A DNA stretch of 64,000 nucleotides, taken from contig JACRPQ010000016.1 in the NCBI GenBank assembly GCA_016223135.1, positions 62,001-126,000 of the forward strand. Direction: 5' to 3'. Position 1 is the stretch's first letter; each line of letters begins with the position of its first letter. The notes under the pieces were generated by a model, which had not been told where the DNA came from, did no database searches, and worked only from the letters and a program-made list of their open reading frames with translations. Shown here in pieces: positions 8,717 through 17,131 of this stretch. This DNA comes from Chloroflexota bacterium. Its GTDB lineage: Bacteria > Chloroflexota > Anaerolineae > Anaerolineales > Villigracilaceae. A program made the translations under genes and the position numbers.

Positions 8717-10499
8717 AATCAAACTGGCGCTCGTCCCCATCGGGCTGGGAAATGACGGACAGGATGCGTTCCATGCGGCGCGCCTCATCGCCGAGGAAGT
8801 CCTGTTGGTGGGTATTGTGCCAATTGCGCGGGGACAATCCGTAAGCGCAGGCGCGGAACAGGCAAGGGCGGTGCGCAAACAATTGATGTCCATGAGCGGC
8901 GCGAATGTGCGTTTCAAAGCGACGGTCATCGTCTCGCCCGCCGTCTGGAAGGATTTACAAGGCATCATCGCCAACGAGGCGCCCGACCTGCTCGTAATGG
9001 AATGGAAGGATGGGAAGACGCCATGGGGCGACCCGATTGCAAACATTCTGGTCAACCCCGTCTGCAATGTCGCCATTGTGCGCGGAAGCCTGCATAGCAG
9101 ACCCCAACGGACTCTGGTCCCGATTCGCGGCGGACCGTATGCCGAGTTGGCGTTTCAAATTGGAATGAATTTGCGCTCGCAGCAACTGGATGTTTTACAC
9201 ATCACGCTCACCGGCGCGGAAACGGATGCGCCTTTCAAGGGCATGAAATACATCCTCTCGCAAATCCCCGAAGCCAATTTGCGTTCGATGACCACCGACG
9301 ATGCCGTCACCACGATCATCGAGGAATCCCGCCGCTACGACACGGTGGTGCTTGGCGCAACGGCGGGCAAATCCACGGGAGGCGCGATGATTGGACCCGT
9401 CGCCGAAAGACTCTTGAACGAATCATCCGTCAACCTCATCCTCGTCAAGACGCGCCGCCCGATGCTCGAAACCGGGCTGGATGAAAGCGTGGGGGCGAAA
9501 GCGATTTCCATCCTGGTGGACAAATGGTTTGCGGAAAACACTTTCCACGCCGAGGAATTTTCCAATCTCAAGAATTTGCTGGCGCTCAAGGAAAAACAAG
9601 GCAATGTCATCAGCCTGGCGCTCCCCGCTTTGAATGAGGAGGCAACGGTTGGCAAGGTCATCCGCACCATCAAAAGAGAATTGATGGAAAGGTATCCCCT
9701 GCTGGATGAAATCGTCCTGATGGACTCGAACTCCACCGACCGCACGCGCGAGATTGCAAAAGGGCTTGGCGTTCCCGTGTACATCCATCAACGCCTGCTC
9801 CCAGAAATGGGAGCGCGCCCCGGCAAGGGAGAAGCGTTATGGAAGAGTCTGCTCGTCACCAAAGGCGACATCATTGCATGGATTGACACGGACATTATCA
9901 ACATCCATCCGCGCTTCGTCTATGGAGTTATCGGTCCGCTTCTGCTGAACCGTAACATCCAATTCGTGAAGGGTTTTTATCGGCGTCCGTTGAGAATGGG
10001 CGATAAGGTGCAGGCAGGCGGGGGCGGGCGCGTGACCGAACTCACGGCGCGTCCGTTGTTGAATTTGTTCTATCCCGAACTCTCGGGCGTCGTCCAGCCG
10101 CTTTCGGGCGAATATGCCGGACGCCGCGGAGCGCTCGAAAAAGTGCCGTTCGCTTCGGGGTACGGCGTCGAAACCGGCTTGCTGATTGACATCTTCGAGA
10201 GGTTTGGTCTGCGCGCCATCGCACAGGTGGATTTGCTGGAGCGCATCCATCACAATCAGGAACTGGAGGCGCTCAGCAAAATGTCCTTTGCCATCATCCA
10301 GACGGTGCTTCGCAAACTCGAGCCGCGCTTCGAACGTTCCATCATCGAGGAGGTCAACAAAACGATGAAGTTAATCAAGTATGCAAAGGGCGGCTATTAT
10401 CTTGAAGTGGAGGAGATTGCCGAACGCGAACGCCCGCCGATGATTACCGTCCCTGCGTATCGGGAGCGCTTCCACAAACAACATCGTTCCGCTGCGTGA
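8700..10499 (+). CDS. gpgS: UspA-like domains fused to glucosyl-3-phosphoglycerate synthase (GT81)
   Basis: The 599-residue product starts with two UspA-type domains (about residues 1-130 and 135-255, the second ending in GPVAERLLNESSVNLILVKT). A GT81 catalytic domain follows from about residue 305: LPALNEEATVGK, MDSNSTDRTREIA, PGKGEALWKSL, the metal site WIDTDI, and GFYRRPLRMGD with GGGRVTELTARPLL. These match GpgS, which transfers glucose from NDP-glucose to 3-phosphoglycerate. GpgS normally has no USP domain, so the fusion is unusual and may couple synthesis to stress or nucleotide binding. The expected phosphatase GpgP is not in the window. It overlaps the preceding GT4 gene by 17 bp. Confidence 0.85.
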   Translation: MTTAHRIKLALVPIGLGNDGQDAFHAARLIAEEVLLVGIVPIARGQSVSAGAEQARAVRKQLMSMSGANVRFKATVIVSPAVWKDLQGIIANEAPDLLVMEWKDGKTPWGDPIANILVNPVCNVAIVRGSLHSRPQRTLVPIRGGPYAELAFQIGMNLRSQQLDVLHITLTGAETDAPFKGMKYILSQIPEANLRSMTTDDAVTTIIEESRRYDTVVLGATAGKSTGGAMIGPVAERLLNESSVNLILVKTRRPMLETGLDESVGAKAISILVDKWFAENTFHAEEFSNLKNLLALKEKQGNVISLALPALNEEATVGKVIRTIKRELMERYPLLDEIVLMDSNSTDRTREIAKGLGVPVYIHQRLLPEMGARPGKGEALWKSLLVTKGDIIAWIDTDIINIHPRFVYGVIGPLLLNRNIQFVKGFYRRPLRMGDKVQAGGGGRVTELTARPLLNLFYPELSGVVQPLSGEYAGRRGALEKVPFASGYGVETGLLIDIFERFGLRAIAQVDLLERIHHNQELEALSKMSFAIIQTVLRKLEPRFERSIIEEVNKTMKLIKYAKGGYYLEVEEIAERERPPMITVPAYRERFHKQHRSAA

Positions 10500-10689
10500 G
10501 GCGCCTATTCAGATACAAGATAAAAAGACGAGCATCCACGAAGAACACGAAGTACACAAAGAAATTTCAAAAAACTTCGCTAGCCACCCGACACTTTTGT
10601 TTTGGGACGCAGATGAACGCTGATTTACGCTGATTTAAGTTGTTTTTTTCTGCGTTTATCTGCGTTTTTCAGCGTCCCAGTTGAAACCG
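10500..10689. repeat. Intergenic dispersed repeats (cacgaag type and gcagatgaacgctgat type)
   Basis: Between two convergent genes lie a cacgaag-type repeat (about 10528-10566) and a second repeat unit at 10603-10679. The second is bounded by TGGGACGC and its inverse GCGTCCCA and carries internal aacgctgat and tctgcgttt phrases. The cacgaag type resumes around 10700-10740, where it codes for the C-terminus of the next gene. I see no promoter or RNA gene here. Confidence 0.6.
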
Positions 10690-12777
10690 TCAGGTCGCTA
10701 GAAACTTCGTGACCTTTGTGTCCCTTGTGGAAGGAAAGGTTTTTTCAGTGCAGACAAGGTATGGTTTTGAATTGATTTTCAATTCATTTCCTGCCGCTTC
10801 CACCGCGTCATCTTCAAAGCCAAAGAATGTCCAAAACGTGACCTGCGGCTGAACAGCCTCCAGCCTCACGGAGAGGGCGGGTTCTTTGTGACCGTAATAC
10901 TTCGACCGCCAGCCTCTTGTTGAGTTCGGATCGCCGCGGACAACGGAGAAACTGCCGTTTCCTTTGGTCATCCCAACCTGTACCTTGTATCGGCTTTCAC
11001 CCACAGACAATATAACGCCATGATCCTTTTGCTCATGGGGAAAATCGTTGAGCAGCCAATGAAGCGAGTAACGATGCGGCTCATCGGCATCGATAGTGTC
11101 AATCACCAGCCAGCGGTCACCCTCCAGCGCCATGACCGTCCGCTTGTGAGAGACAGGTTTGTAGCCGTCGTGTTCGCCCTGCCAAACGTCCTTGTCATGC
11201 CTGAGAACTTTGCCCTTGCACCAGTTTGTCCACGTAAAGCGGCTGAGCAGCGTCATCTGGTCTTTGCCGTCCACAGTGACGGTGTTATGCACGGACGTGC
11301 GCGCCAGTCCGTTGCGCCAGTGACCTTCGCCGGAGTAGAGGTAGGTGCCTGCGTCAATGGCGATGTTTTGACCGCCCAGCCATAAGTCCACATGGAGTTG
11401 GTCGGCGTGGGAGGGACGGGCGGCAAAGCGCGTGCAGCGGATGAAGGCTTTGCTGTTTGCGCCGCGCAGGAGGTAGATGCCGCCGTGAGGGAAGGAGGTT
11501 TCTCCCTCACCCCTAACCCCTTTCCCGCCGAGAGAGGGAGACTCTGCTGACTCTCTTCTCCCTATGGGAGAAGGGCTGGGGGTGAGGGCTTTTTCACCAC
11601 ACAACCAAAATACATCCTCATCCCATGGACCAGGCTCAAAGAGGCGTTCACCTTTGGTGACGTACCACCCCAATTGCAGCAATGGGCGGTAGTCCGTGAA
11701 GTCGCAGTTGTTGAGGGGTAGGACGAGGGCGCCATCGTTCGAGCCGTAGAGGGGCATTTGTCCTGTTTGGGGTTCGATGAGATGGGCGAGGAATTCGATG
11801 GATTTGGCGACGGAGGTTGTCAAGTGATCGGTAAATGGTAATTGGTAAATTTTGCTTAACTGGATGGCAAACAGGTAAATATGAAGAATAAACCGATGAT
11901 AGTTGAGCGAGTACATCGAGTATGCGCCGTCGGGGAAGATTTGCGCGCGGGCTTCGTGTTCGAGGGAGGCTTTCCCAAAGGCAAGATATTTCGCCGCGTG
12001 TTTCAGTTCAGGGAACAGAAGTCCAACCATCCACAGCGCAAAGGCTTCCGTAACGGCATGGTTGTTATGGGAAGAGACGGCAAAGGAATGGTTGCGATAG
12101 ATGCGCTCGACCTGGGCGGCGAGGTAGAGTTTGAAGCGGGCGAGGCGTTCGGGCGTGGAGGAGGGAGAGGTCAGGAAGGCGCGATAGGCAAACGTCCACG
12201 CCATGAGGCGCAGGGCAATTTCCTGACCGTCCATCCAGTTGGGTCCCGTGTTGGGAGGGTTGTGATGCGCCCAGTCTTCGACCAGAGTCCAGAAGGCTTG
12301 GGGATATTTTTCGTCGCCTGTGGCGGCGTAAGCGCGGACGAGGGTGTAAGCAAAGGAGAAGCGGTTGGGCTCCCAAATGAATTTGATGTCGGCAGCGGTG
12401 TCGTCGGAATACTCAGTCCAGTGTTTATGCGGGGCGATCGTCAAGCCGCTGACAGGGTCCTTGTGCCAGCTGGGCGGAAAGCCTGTTTTGACGAATTGAT
12501 GGGAAAAGTATTTGAGTTCGCCGTTCAAAACCCGCTCCGCTTCTTCGATGGCGGTTTGGGGATTCCAGGAAACCCGCTCTGGCAATTTCGCTTTTCCTTC
12601 GCTCACTCGAGCAGGTTTGTTGGCGATGTACTTTTCATAATCAGCCCACTCCCCCATCGGCATTTGCAGGCGGAGAAGACCAATGCGAAGGCGAAAGGCG
12701 TAGGCAGAGCGAAAGAGCAGCCAGCGCAGACCAAGTTCGCGGTAGAGGGAGGCGAATGTACGGAGGGTTGTCAACAT
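10690..12777 (-). CDS. Heparinase II/III-like polysaccharide lyase
   Basis: A 695-residue protein with an N-terminal alpha/alpha-toroid (WAHHNPPNTGPNWMDGQEIA, SSHNNHAVTEAFALWMVG) and a C-terminal beta-sandwich with the heparinase II/III signature RPSHADQLHVDLWLGGQ, followed by DAGTYLYSGEG. Such enzymes cleave uronate-containing polysaccharides, and close homologues often sit in exopolysaccharide clusters. Neighbouring WecA-like and GT4 genes fit that role. There is no obvious signal peptide. Two parts look repeat-derived: an in-frame Ser/Pro/Gly-rich insert encoded by 11503-11589, and the last 15 or so residues (FPSTRDTKVTKFLAT), which come from the cacgaag-type repeat. Confidence 0.82.
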   Translation of the reverse strand: MLTTLRTFASLYRELGLRWLLFRSAYAFRLRIGLLRLQMPMGEWADYEKYIANKPARVSEGKAKLPERVSWNPQTAIEEAERVLNGELKYFSHQFVKTGFPPSWHKDPVSGLTIAPHKHWTEYSDDTAADIKFIWEPNRFSFAYTLVRAYAATGDEKYPQAFWTLVEDWAHHNPPNTGPNWMDGQEIALRLMAWTFAYRAFLTSPSSTPERLARFKLYLAAQVERIYRNHSFAVSSHNNHAVTEAFALWMVGLLFPELKHAAKYLAFGKASLEHEARAQIFPDGAYSMYSLNYHRFILHIYLFAIQLSKIYQLPFTDHLTTSVAKSIEFLAHLIEPQTGQMPLYGSNDGALVLPLNNCDFTDYRPLLQLGWYVTKGERLFEPGPWDEDVFWLCGEKALTPSPSPIGRRESAESPSLGGKGVRGEGETSFPHGGIYLLRGANSKAFIRCTRFAARPSHADQLHVDLWLGGQNIAIDAGTYLYSGEGHWRNGLARTSVHNTVTVDGKDQMTLLSRFTWTNWCKGKVLRHDKDVWQGEHDGYKPVSHKRTVMALEGDRWLVIDTIDADEPHRYSLHWLLNDFPHEQKDHGVILSVGESRYKVQVGMTKGNGSFSVVRGDPNSTRGWRSKYYGHKEPALSVRLEAVQPQVTFWTFFGFEDDAVEAAGNELKINSKPYLVCTEKTFPSTRDTKVTKFLAT
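11503..11589. repeat. Palindromic dispersed repeat inserted in frame in the lyase gene
   Basis: The plus strand reads a ccctcacccctaaccc arm and later the inverse gggctgggggtgaggg. This is the common bacterial repeat whose translation reads LTPSPSPIGRR and GGKGVRGEG. It adds about 29 residues between the two lyase domains without breaking the frame. It is an independent insertion, unlike the cacgaag repeats. Confidence 0.75.
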
Positions 12778-12815
12778 GGTTTTCTGTAGTCGGTCGAAAA
12801 CGCTTAGAAGCGTAG

Positions 12816-12980
12816 GGCACGTTCTCTAACGTGCCTGGCGGCGTGAGAGAACGCCGAGTATGCACCAAGATTTCTGGAAATTACGAACGACCACCTCACC
12901 GCAAAGAATACAGAGTACACAAAGGTTTGAGAGGCGGAAGTCAAGAATCCTTAGCGCCCTTGGTGTCCTTTGTGTTTAAC
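12816..12980. repeat. Small palindromes and cacgaag-type repeat between minus-strand genes
   Basis: GGCACGTT and AACGTGCC (12816-12835) form an 8-bp hairpin, followed by a second small inverted repeat (ggcgt...acgcc). A cacgaag/acaaagg-type stretch then runs from about 12890 to 12980 and continues into the next gene's 3' end. No terminator with a T-run was seen. Confidence 0.5.
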
Positions 12981-13984
12981 AACGTATTTGCGTGGCGATT
13001 CAGCATATAGTACGTGAGCGGCAGCCCGAAAAGGATGAAGGCAGAAGCAAGTTGGTCTCCATTGCTCCAGGCGGAGGCAAGTCGCAAGGCAACCAGCGTA
13101 AGGACAATGTAGAGGATGCTAACCTGCGCATGGGAATACCCGCCAATCACGAGACGCTGATACAGATGGGTGCGGTGCGCAGCGAAGACATTCTCCCGCC
13201 TGACGGCGCGGCGGATAAAGGTGACGCCGGCGTCCATGATGAACGTCCATAACAGCAGTGTGCCGAGCATGAGCGCATCGCCTTCCTCATCGGAGGCGAG
13301 CAAAGGCATCACCGCAAAGGTGTAACCGAGAAACGTGCTGGCAACATCGCCCATGAAGATTTTGGCGGGCTGCCAGTTGTGAACGAGAAATCCCAAACTG
13401 CTTGCGGCAATTGCCAGCGCAATCCAAAACACAAACGAGTTCGCCAGATAGGCAATGTTTGCCGTGAGCAGCGCCCAGCCCAGCCCCGCCGCAAACGCCA
13501 CGCCGCCCGCCATGCCGTCAATCCCGTCCATGAAGTTGTAGGCGTTGGTCAGACCGACAATCCACAAAAACGTGATGAGGATGCCGGCAGCACCCAATTG
13601 CAATTTGCCAAACAACGGAATGGTGACCGAATCGAAATATCCCAGCGCCGCAATGGACACAGCGGCAACCAGTCCCTGCACCGCAAAGCGGACATGCGGC
13701 GAGAGGGAATGGAGGTCATCGCGCCAGCCGAGAAAGGCGATGACCAGCCCGCAAAGGAGGTAAACCAGGCTGCGCATCCAATCCGCTTCGCTCATGGACC
13801 ATAAGCCTGCTCCCGTCACGAGGAGCACAATCGCCAACCCTCCGCCGCGCGGCGTGGGCAGGGAATGCGAACTGCGTTCGGTGGGACGGTCGAGAATCTG
13901 ACGGCGTTCCGCGTAACGGCGGAGGAGCCACACGCCGAGGCAGGAAAGCAGGGCAAGGATGAAGAAGAAGATGACGGGTGACAT
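12941..13984 (-). CDS. WecA/MraY-family polyprenyl-phosphate sugar-1-phosphate transferase
   Basis: A 347-residue polytopic membrane protein with about ten hydrophobic segments. It has the family motifs FLGWRDDLHSLSP (aspartate-rich loop), NAYNFMDGIDGMAGG and FMGDVASTFLGY. Enzymes of this family load a UDP-linked amino sugar onto undecaprenyl phosphate to start O-antigen, capsule or teichoic acid synthesis; MraY itself is less likely because no mur genes are near. The last eleven residues (NTKDTKGAKDS) are encoded by a dispersed intergenic repeat and are probably not functional. The ATG at 13984 lies only 9 bp after a TACAAT box, so the message may be leaderless. Confidence 0.85.
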   Translation of the reverse strand: MSPVIFFFILALLSCLGVWLLRRYAERRQILDRPTERSSHSLPTPRGGGLAIVLLVTGAGLWSMSEADWMRSLVYLLCGLVIAFLGWRDDLHSLSPHVRFAVQGLVAAVSIAALGYFDSVTIPLFGKLQLGAAGILITFLWIVGLTNAYNFMDGIDGMAGGVAFAAGLGWALLTANIAYLANSFVFWIALAIAASSLGFLVHNWQPAKIFMGDVASTFLGYTFAVMPLLASDEEGDALMLGTLLLWTFIMDAGVTFIRRAVRRENVFAAHRTHLYQRLVIGGYSHAQVSILYIVLTLVALRLASAWSNGDQLASAFILFGLPLTYYMLNRHANTLLNTKDTKGAKDS

Positions 13985-14046
13985 GGAGGCGATTGTAAAC
14001 GAGAATGCGATTCAAAAGATGATGGACAAGACGCCGCTTCACCCGC

Positions 14047-15168
14047 TCAAGCCGATTTCCTGCTTTCCAGCAACTGAGCAATCTCCTCCACATCCAGCGG
14101 CATATCCAAGTCAAACACCTGCCCTTCAGCGGCGCGGAAGAGACGGTCCCAAATGGTGAGTCCCAGCCCCTCCTGCGCCGGCGCGCGGACGAGGATCACG
14201 TCCACGCGCAGAGCGTCGAGGCGGCGCATTTGGTCGAAGAGGCGGCGTCCGATTTGAGGCAGGTCGGTTGCGGATCCCAAGTCGGCAATCTCAAGATTCA
14301 AATCCGTAAAGTGACGAGCGTCTTCTGTCGTGGTCATCACACTTACGCGATACCCCTGCTTTGCCAGCACAGAAGCCAAATCGCGCAGACGAGGGAGGGC
14401 GGCATCCGTCTGACCGGTGAAGAGCAAAAGGGGCGACTTCGGCGAATAATGCTTGACAAGCATACCGGGCGCAGAGATAGGGAGTCCCTCGTCCTCTTTC
14501 ACGTAACGCCTCGCGATTTGCAGATCGGGGATTTGTTGTCGGAGTAGATCAAGCGCGAGACCGCCGTGCCGCAAAACGGTCGGGGGAGAGGCGGTCAGGT
14601 CCAGGATGGTGGATTCGAGCCCGATGGGGCAGTCGCCGCCGTCGAGGATGACGTCCACGTGACCATTGAGGTCTTCCAACACGTGACGGGCGGAGGTGGG
14701 GCTGGGGCGGGTGAAGAGGTTCGCGCTGGGTGCGGCAATCGGCAAGCCGGAGGTCTCGACCAGCGCAAGCGGGATGCGGTGATTCGGCATGCGAACGGCA
14801 ACCGTCTCCAAGCCTGCCGAAACATTCGCAGCCACTTGAGGACTCTTTTTCAACACGAGAGTCAGCGGACCAGGCCAATATATCTGCGCCAGTTCGTATG
14901 CCAAGGGGGGCACATCCCGCGCGACCTGTTCGATTTGCGAGAGGCGGGCGAGATGAACAATGAGCGGGTCATAAAACGGACGTTTTTTGACCTCGAAGAT
15001 GCGCCCCACCGCCACAGGACTGAGGGCGTTGGCACCCAACCCATAGACGGTTTCGGTCGGGAAGGCAACCAACCCATCCGCGCGGAGACGTTCCGCCGCC
15101 TGCGCAATGACCGCCGGGTCGGGATTGTTTGGATCGAGTGTGAAGGTTTGGGTTTTAACGGAGTACAC
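14047..15168 (-). CDS. sua5: L-threonylcarbamoyladenylate synthase with Sua5 domain
   Basis: The 373-residue product has a YrdC/TsaC domain (FPTETVYGLGANA, KKRPFYDPLIVH, AVRMPNH, IAAPSANLFTRPSPT) and a C-terminal Sua5 domain from about residue 240, joined by the linker APGMLVKHYSPKSPL. It makes threonylcarbamoyl-AMP for the t6A37 modification of tRNA. The start is GTG at 15168, 2 bp after the stop of the upstream glycosyltransferase gene, so the two minus-strand genes are probably cotranscribed. Confidence 0.92.
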   Translation of the reverse strand: MYSVKTQTFTLDPNNPDPAVIAQAAERLRADGLVAFPTETVYGLGANALSPVAVGRIFEVKKRPFYDPLIVHLARLSQIEQVARDVPPLAYELAQIYWPGPLTLVLKKSPQVAANVSAGLETVAVRMPNHRIPLALVETSGLPIAAPSANLFTRPSPTSARHVLEDLNGHVDVILDGGDCPIGLESTILDLTASPPTVLRHGGLALDLLRQQIPDLQIARRYVKEDEGLPISAPGMLVKHYSPKSPLLLFTGQTDAALPRLRDLASVLAKQGYRVSVMTTTEDARHFTDLNLEIADLGSATDLPQIGRRLFDQMRRLDALRVDVILVRAPAQEGLGLTIWDRLFRAAEGQVFDLDMPLDVEEIAQLLESRKSA

Positions 15169-15170
15169 GG

Positions 15171-16391
15171 TTAGCCGTCCACCAGCCTGACCAACAGCGC
15201 GAGCGTCTCGTTCAACTTGTCGCGGCGGTCGAGATGTTTCACCAGATATTCGCGGGCATTGCGTCCCATTTGCTGGAGGCGCTGCGAGTCTTTTGACAAT
15301 GCAAGAATGGTCTCTGCCAGCATGGCATCATCGCCCGGCTGGACGAACACCCCCCCGCCCGACTCTTCCATCAGCCGCCGCGAAACGCCGTCAATGACCA
15401 GGACGGTGGCGCGTCCCGCCGCCATGTAGTCGAAGACCTTGTTGGGGTAGGTGGTGCGGAACATGGGGATGTCCTGCAGGATGGCGAGACAGGCATCCGC
15501 CGCGGCGACGACGCGCGGCATGTCTTTTTTGGGGCGCACGCCGGCAAAGAGGACGTTCGAAAGTCCCATGCGCTGCGCTTCCGCTTCCAAACGCGGGCGT
15601 TCCTTCCCGTCGCCGAACAGGACAAAGCGAATCCTTTCCTCGACCTTCAGCCGCTTCGCCGCGCGCAGGAGCGTGTCAATGTCGTTTGCCTGTCCCAGCG
15701 CGCCCGCATACAACACGACGAACTTATCCTGCAGACCCAACTCCGCCCGAATGGAGACGCCGTCCACAGTAGGGTGGAACATGTCCACGTCCGTGCCGTA
15801 GGGGATGTACGTCACTTTGTTCGCCGGCACGCCCTTTGCCAGCATATACTCGCGATAAGCAGGCGAATTGACCAGAATGTGCGTGGCGCGCGCGTACAAA
15901 AACCGCTCCAGCCAGCGCGCCAGCGCAATCACGAGCGGATTCTTCAACACGCCCATGCTCACGCCGAACTCGGGCCACAGGTCGCGCACTTCGAGCAAAA
16001 ACGGCTTGCGCCGCATCCACGCCACGAACCACGCCGAAACCGCCTGAAAGATGGGCGGCGTGGTGCCCATCACCAAATCCACATCGCGCACTTGCAGTGC
16101 GGTCCACACCGAGCTGAACATAAAACTGAAAAACGAAATCACCCGCCAAAAATAACTGCGATGCAGGGCGGGATAAATATACGAACGCAGCACCCGCACG
16201 CCGTCGAAATTCTGCTCGGCGAAAAGTCCCCTTCGCGCCACCGTGCGCTGACCGGTCTGATAATTCAAATCGCTGGCGACGATGACCAGTTCATGTCCGT
16301 GCGATTGCAGGAATTTCGCCATCTCGAAATGGCGGGTGTGTCCGGGTTCTTCGGGCGAGACAAAGGCTTGATTGATTAACAGGATACGCAT
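15171..16391 (-). CDS. GT4 family glycosyltransferase, WcaI/WbuB-like
   Basis: A 406-residue GT-B enzyme beginning MRILLINQAFVSPEEPGHTR and containing YIPYGTDVDMFHP, YAGALGQANDIDTLL and a C-terminal PNKVFDYMAAGRATVLVIDG donor site. The pattern matches GT4 proteins annotated as WcaI or WbuB-like, which act in cell-surface polysaccharide assembly. That role suits the neighbouring WecA-like and heparinase-like genes. TATAAT ends about 10 bp upstream of the ATG, so a leaderless message is possible; no ribosome site is visible. Confidence 0.82.
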   Translation of the reverse strand: MRILLINQAFVSPEEPGHTRHFEMAKFLQSHGHELVIVASDLNYQTGQRTVARRGLFAEQNFDGVRVLRSYIYPALHRSYFWRVISFFSFMFSSVWTALQVRDVDLVMGTTPPIFQAVSAWFVAWMRRKPFLLEVRDLWPEFGVSMGVLKNPLVIALARWLERFLYARATHILVNSPAYREYMLAKGVPANKVTYIPYGTDVDMFHPTVDGVSIRAELGLQDKFVVLYAGALGQANDIDTLLRAAKRLKVEERIRFVLFGDGKERPRLEAEAQRMGLSNVLFAGVRPKKDMPRVVAAADACLAILQDIPMFRTTYPNKVFDYMAAGRATVLVIDGVSRRLMEESGGGVFVQPGDDAMLAETILALSKDSQRLQQMGRNAREYLVKHLDRRDKLNETLALLVRLVDG

Positions 16392-16720
16392 CGGGGGAGG
16401 ATTATAGCATTGGGAGGAGAATCCGCTTCGGGCTTAAGCGGGAAGCGGATCCACATCAAAAAGCCGCGCTTCACGCTGAAACCGTCTCCCCCACCATCCC
16501 ATTGTGCATAAGGCTGGCGATGTTAGAAAACGCCTCATACGCAACGGCGTATTGTGCGCTCTCTGGCGCACTTTTGCAAAAGGTCTAACAAACAAAACTG
16601 GCTACACGCAAATTAAACATCAAAAACTCTCTTCCTTCACGACACTTCCGCAAGGATGGCGTTCTGATAGTCTTTGAGAGTCCAAGCGTATAGAATAAAC
16701 CCGCAGAAAGGAATATAGCC
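16392..16720. other. Divergent intergenic region with hairpins
   Basis: This 329-bp gap separates a minus-strand glycosyltransferase gene and the plus-strand DUF35 gene. It holds one short hairpin (ATCCGCTT at 16421-16428 with AAGCGGAT at 16443-16450) and two adjacent ones: ATACGC/GCGTAT at 16537-16552 and GTGCGC/GCGCAC at 16554-16571, the latter followed by TTTT. No tRNA-like or known riboswitch fold was recognised. The promoter of the DUF35 gene probably lies near 16660-16695, where a TATAGAAT box is visible. Confidence 0.5.
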
Positions 16721-17131
16721 ATGGAAATTCCACGACACTGGAGACTCAAGAAACAACGCTACGGACTGGTTGGCGAGGTCTGCCCTCATTGCGATTACAA
16801 AATCTTCCCCCCGCGCGATGTCTGCCCGAACTGCGGCGACGAAGCCAAGGAACTTTACACCTTCAGCGGCAAAGGCGAGGTTTATTCTTATACGACAGTT
16901 TATGAAGCGCCCGCCGGCTATGACACTGCCGCGCCTTACACGGTCGCTCTGATCAAACTCGAAGAGGGTCCCATGGTCACCGCGCAGTTGACGGATGTGG
17001 ATCATGCAGAAGTGCAAATCGGCATGCCGGTTGAGATGGTCACGCGCAAAATGCGCAACGATGGCGACGAGCGCGGATTGATTGTGTACGGGTATAAGTT
17101 CCGACCTCAAAATTTTGTACCCCAGCAGTAG
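16721..17131 (+). CDS. DUF35 zinc-ribbon / OB-fold protein at the element's left junction
   Basis: A 136-residue protein with an N-terminal rubredoxin-like zinc ribbon (CPHCDYKIFPPRDVCPNCG, about residues 22-40) and a C-terminal OB fold ending IVYGYKFRP. DUF35 proteins bind acyl-CoA and act as scaffolds between thiolase and HMG-CoA synthase, or with other thiolase-fold enzymes. No such partner follows, because a recombinase-bearing element begins at its 3' end. AAGGA lies 8 bp before the ATG. Its last 92 bp are also read on the other strand as the C-terminus of the first recombinase, so this 3' end is the probable integration site. Confidence 0.85.
   Translation: MEIPRHWRLKKQRYGLVGEVCPHCDYKIFPPRDVCPNCGDEAKELYTFSGKGEVYSYTTVYEAPAGYDTAAPYTVALIKLEEGPMVTAQLTDVDHAEVQIGMPVEMVTRKMRNDGDERGLIVYGYKFRPQNFVPQQ

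Noticed and set aside
11881-12789. 302-codon plus-strand frame opposite the lyase gene
   Set aside because: It is the antisense of a well-supported heparinase-like gene and has no family motifs or ribosome site.
16392-16720. Possible tRNA or riboswitch in the gap before DUF35
   Set aside because: The small hairpins do not form a cloverleaf or any known riboswitch, and no CCA or T-loop signature was seen.
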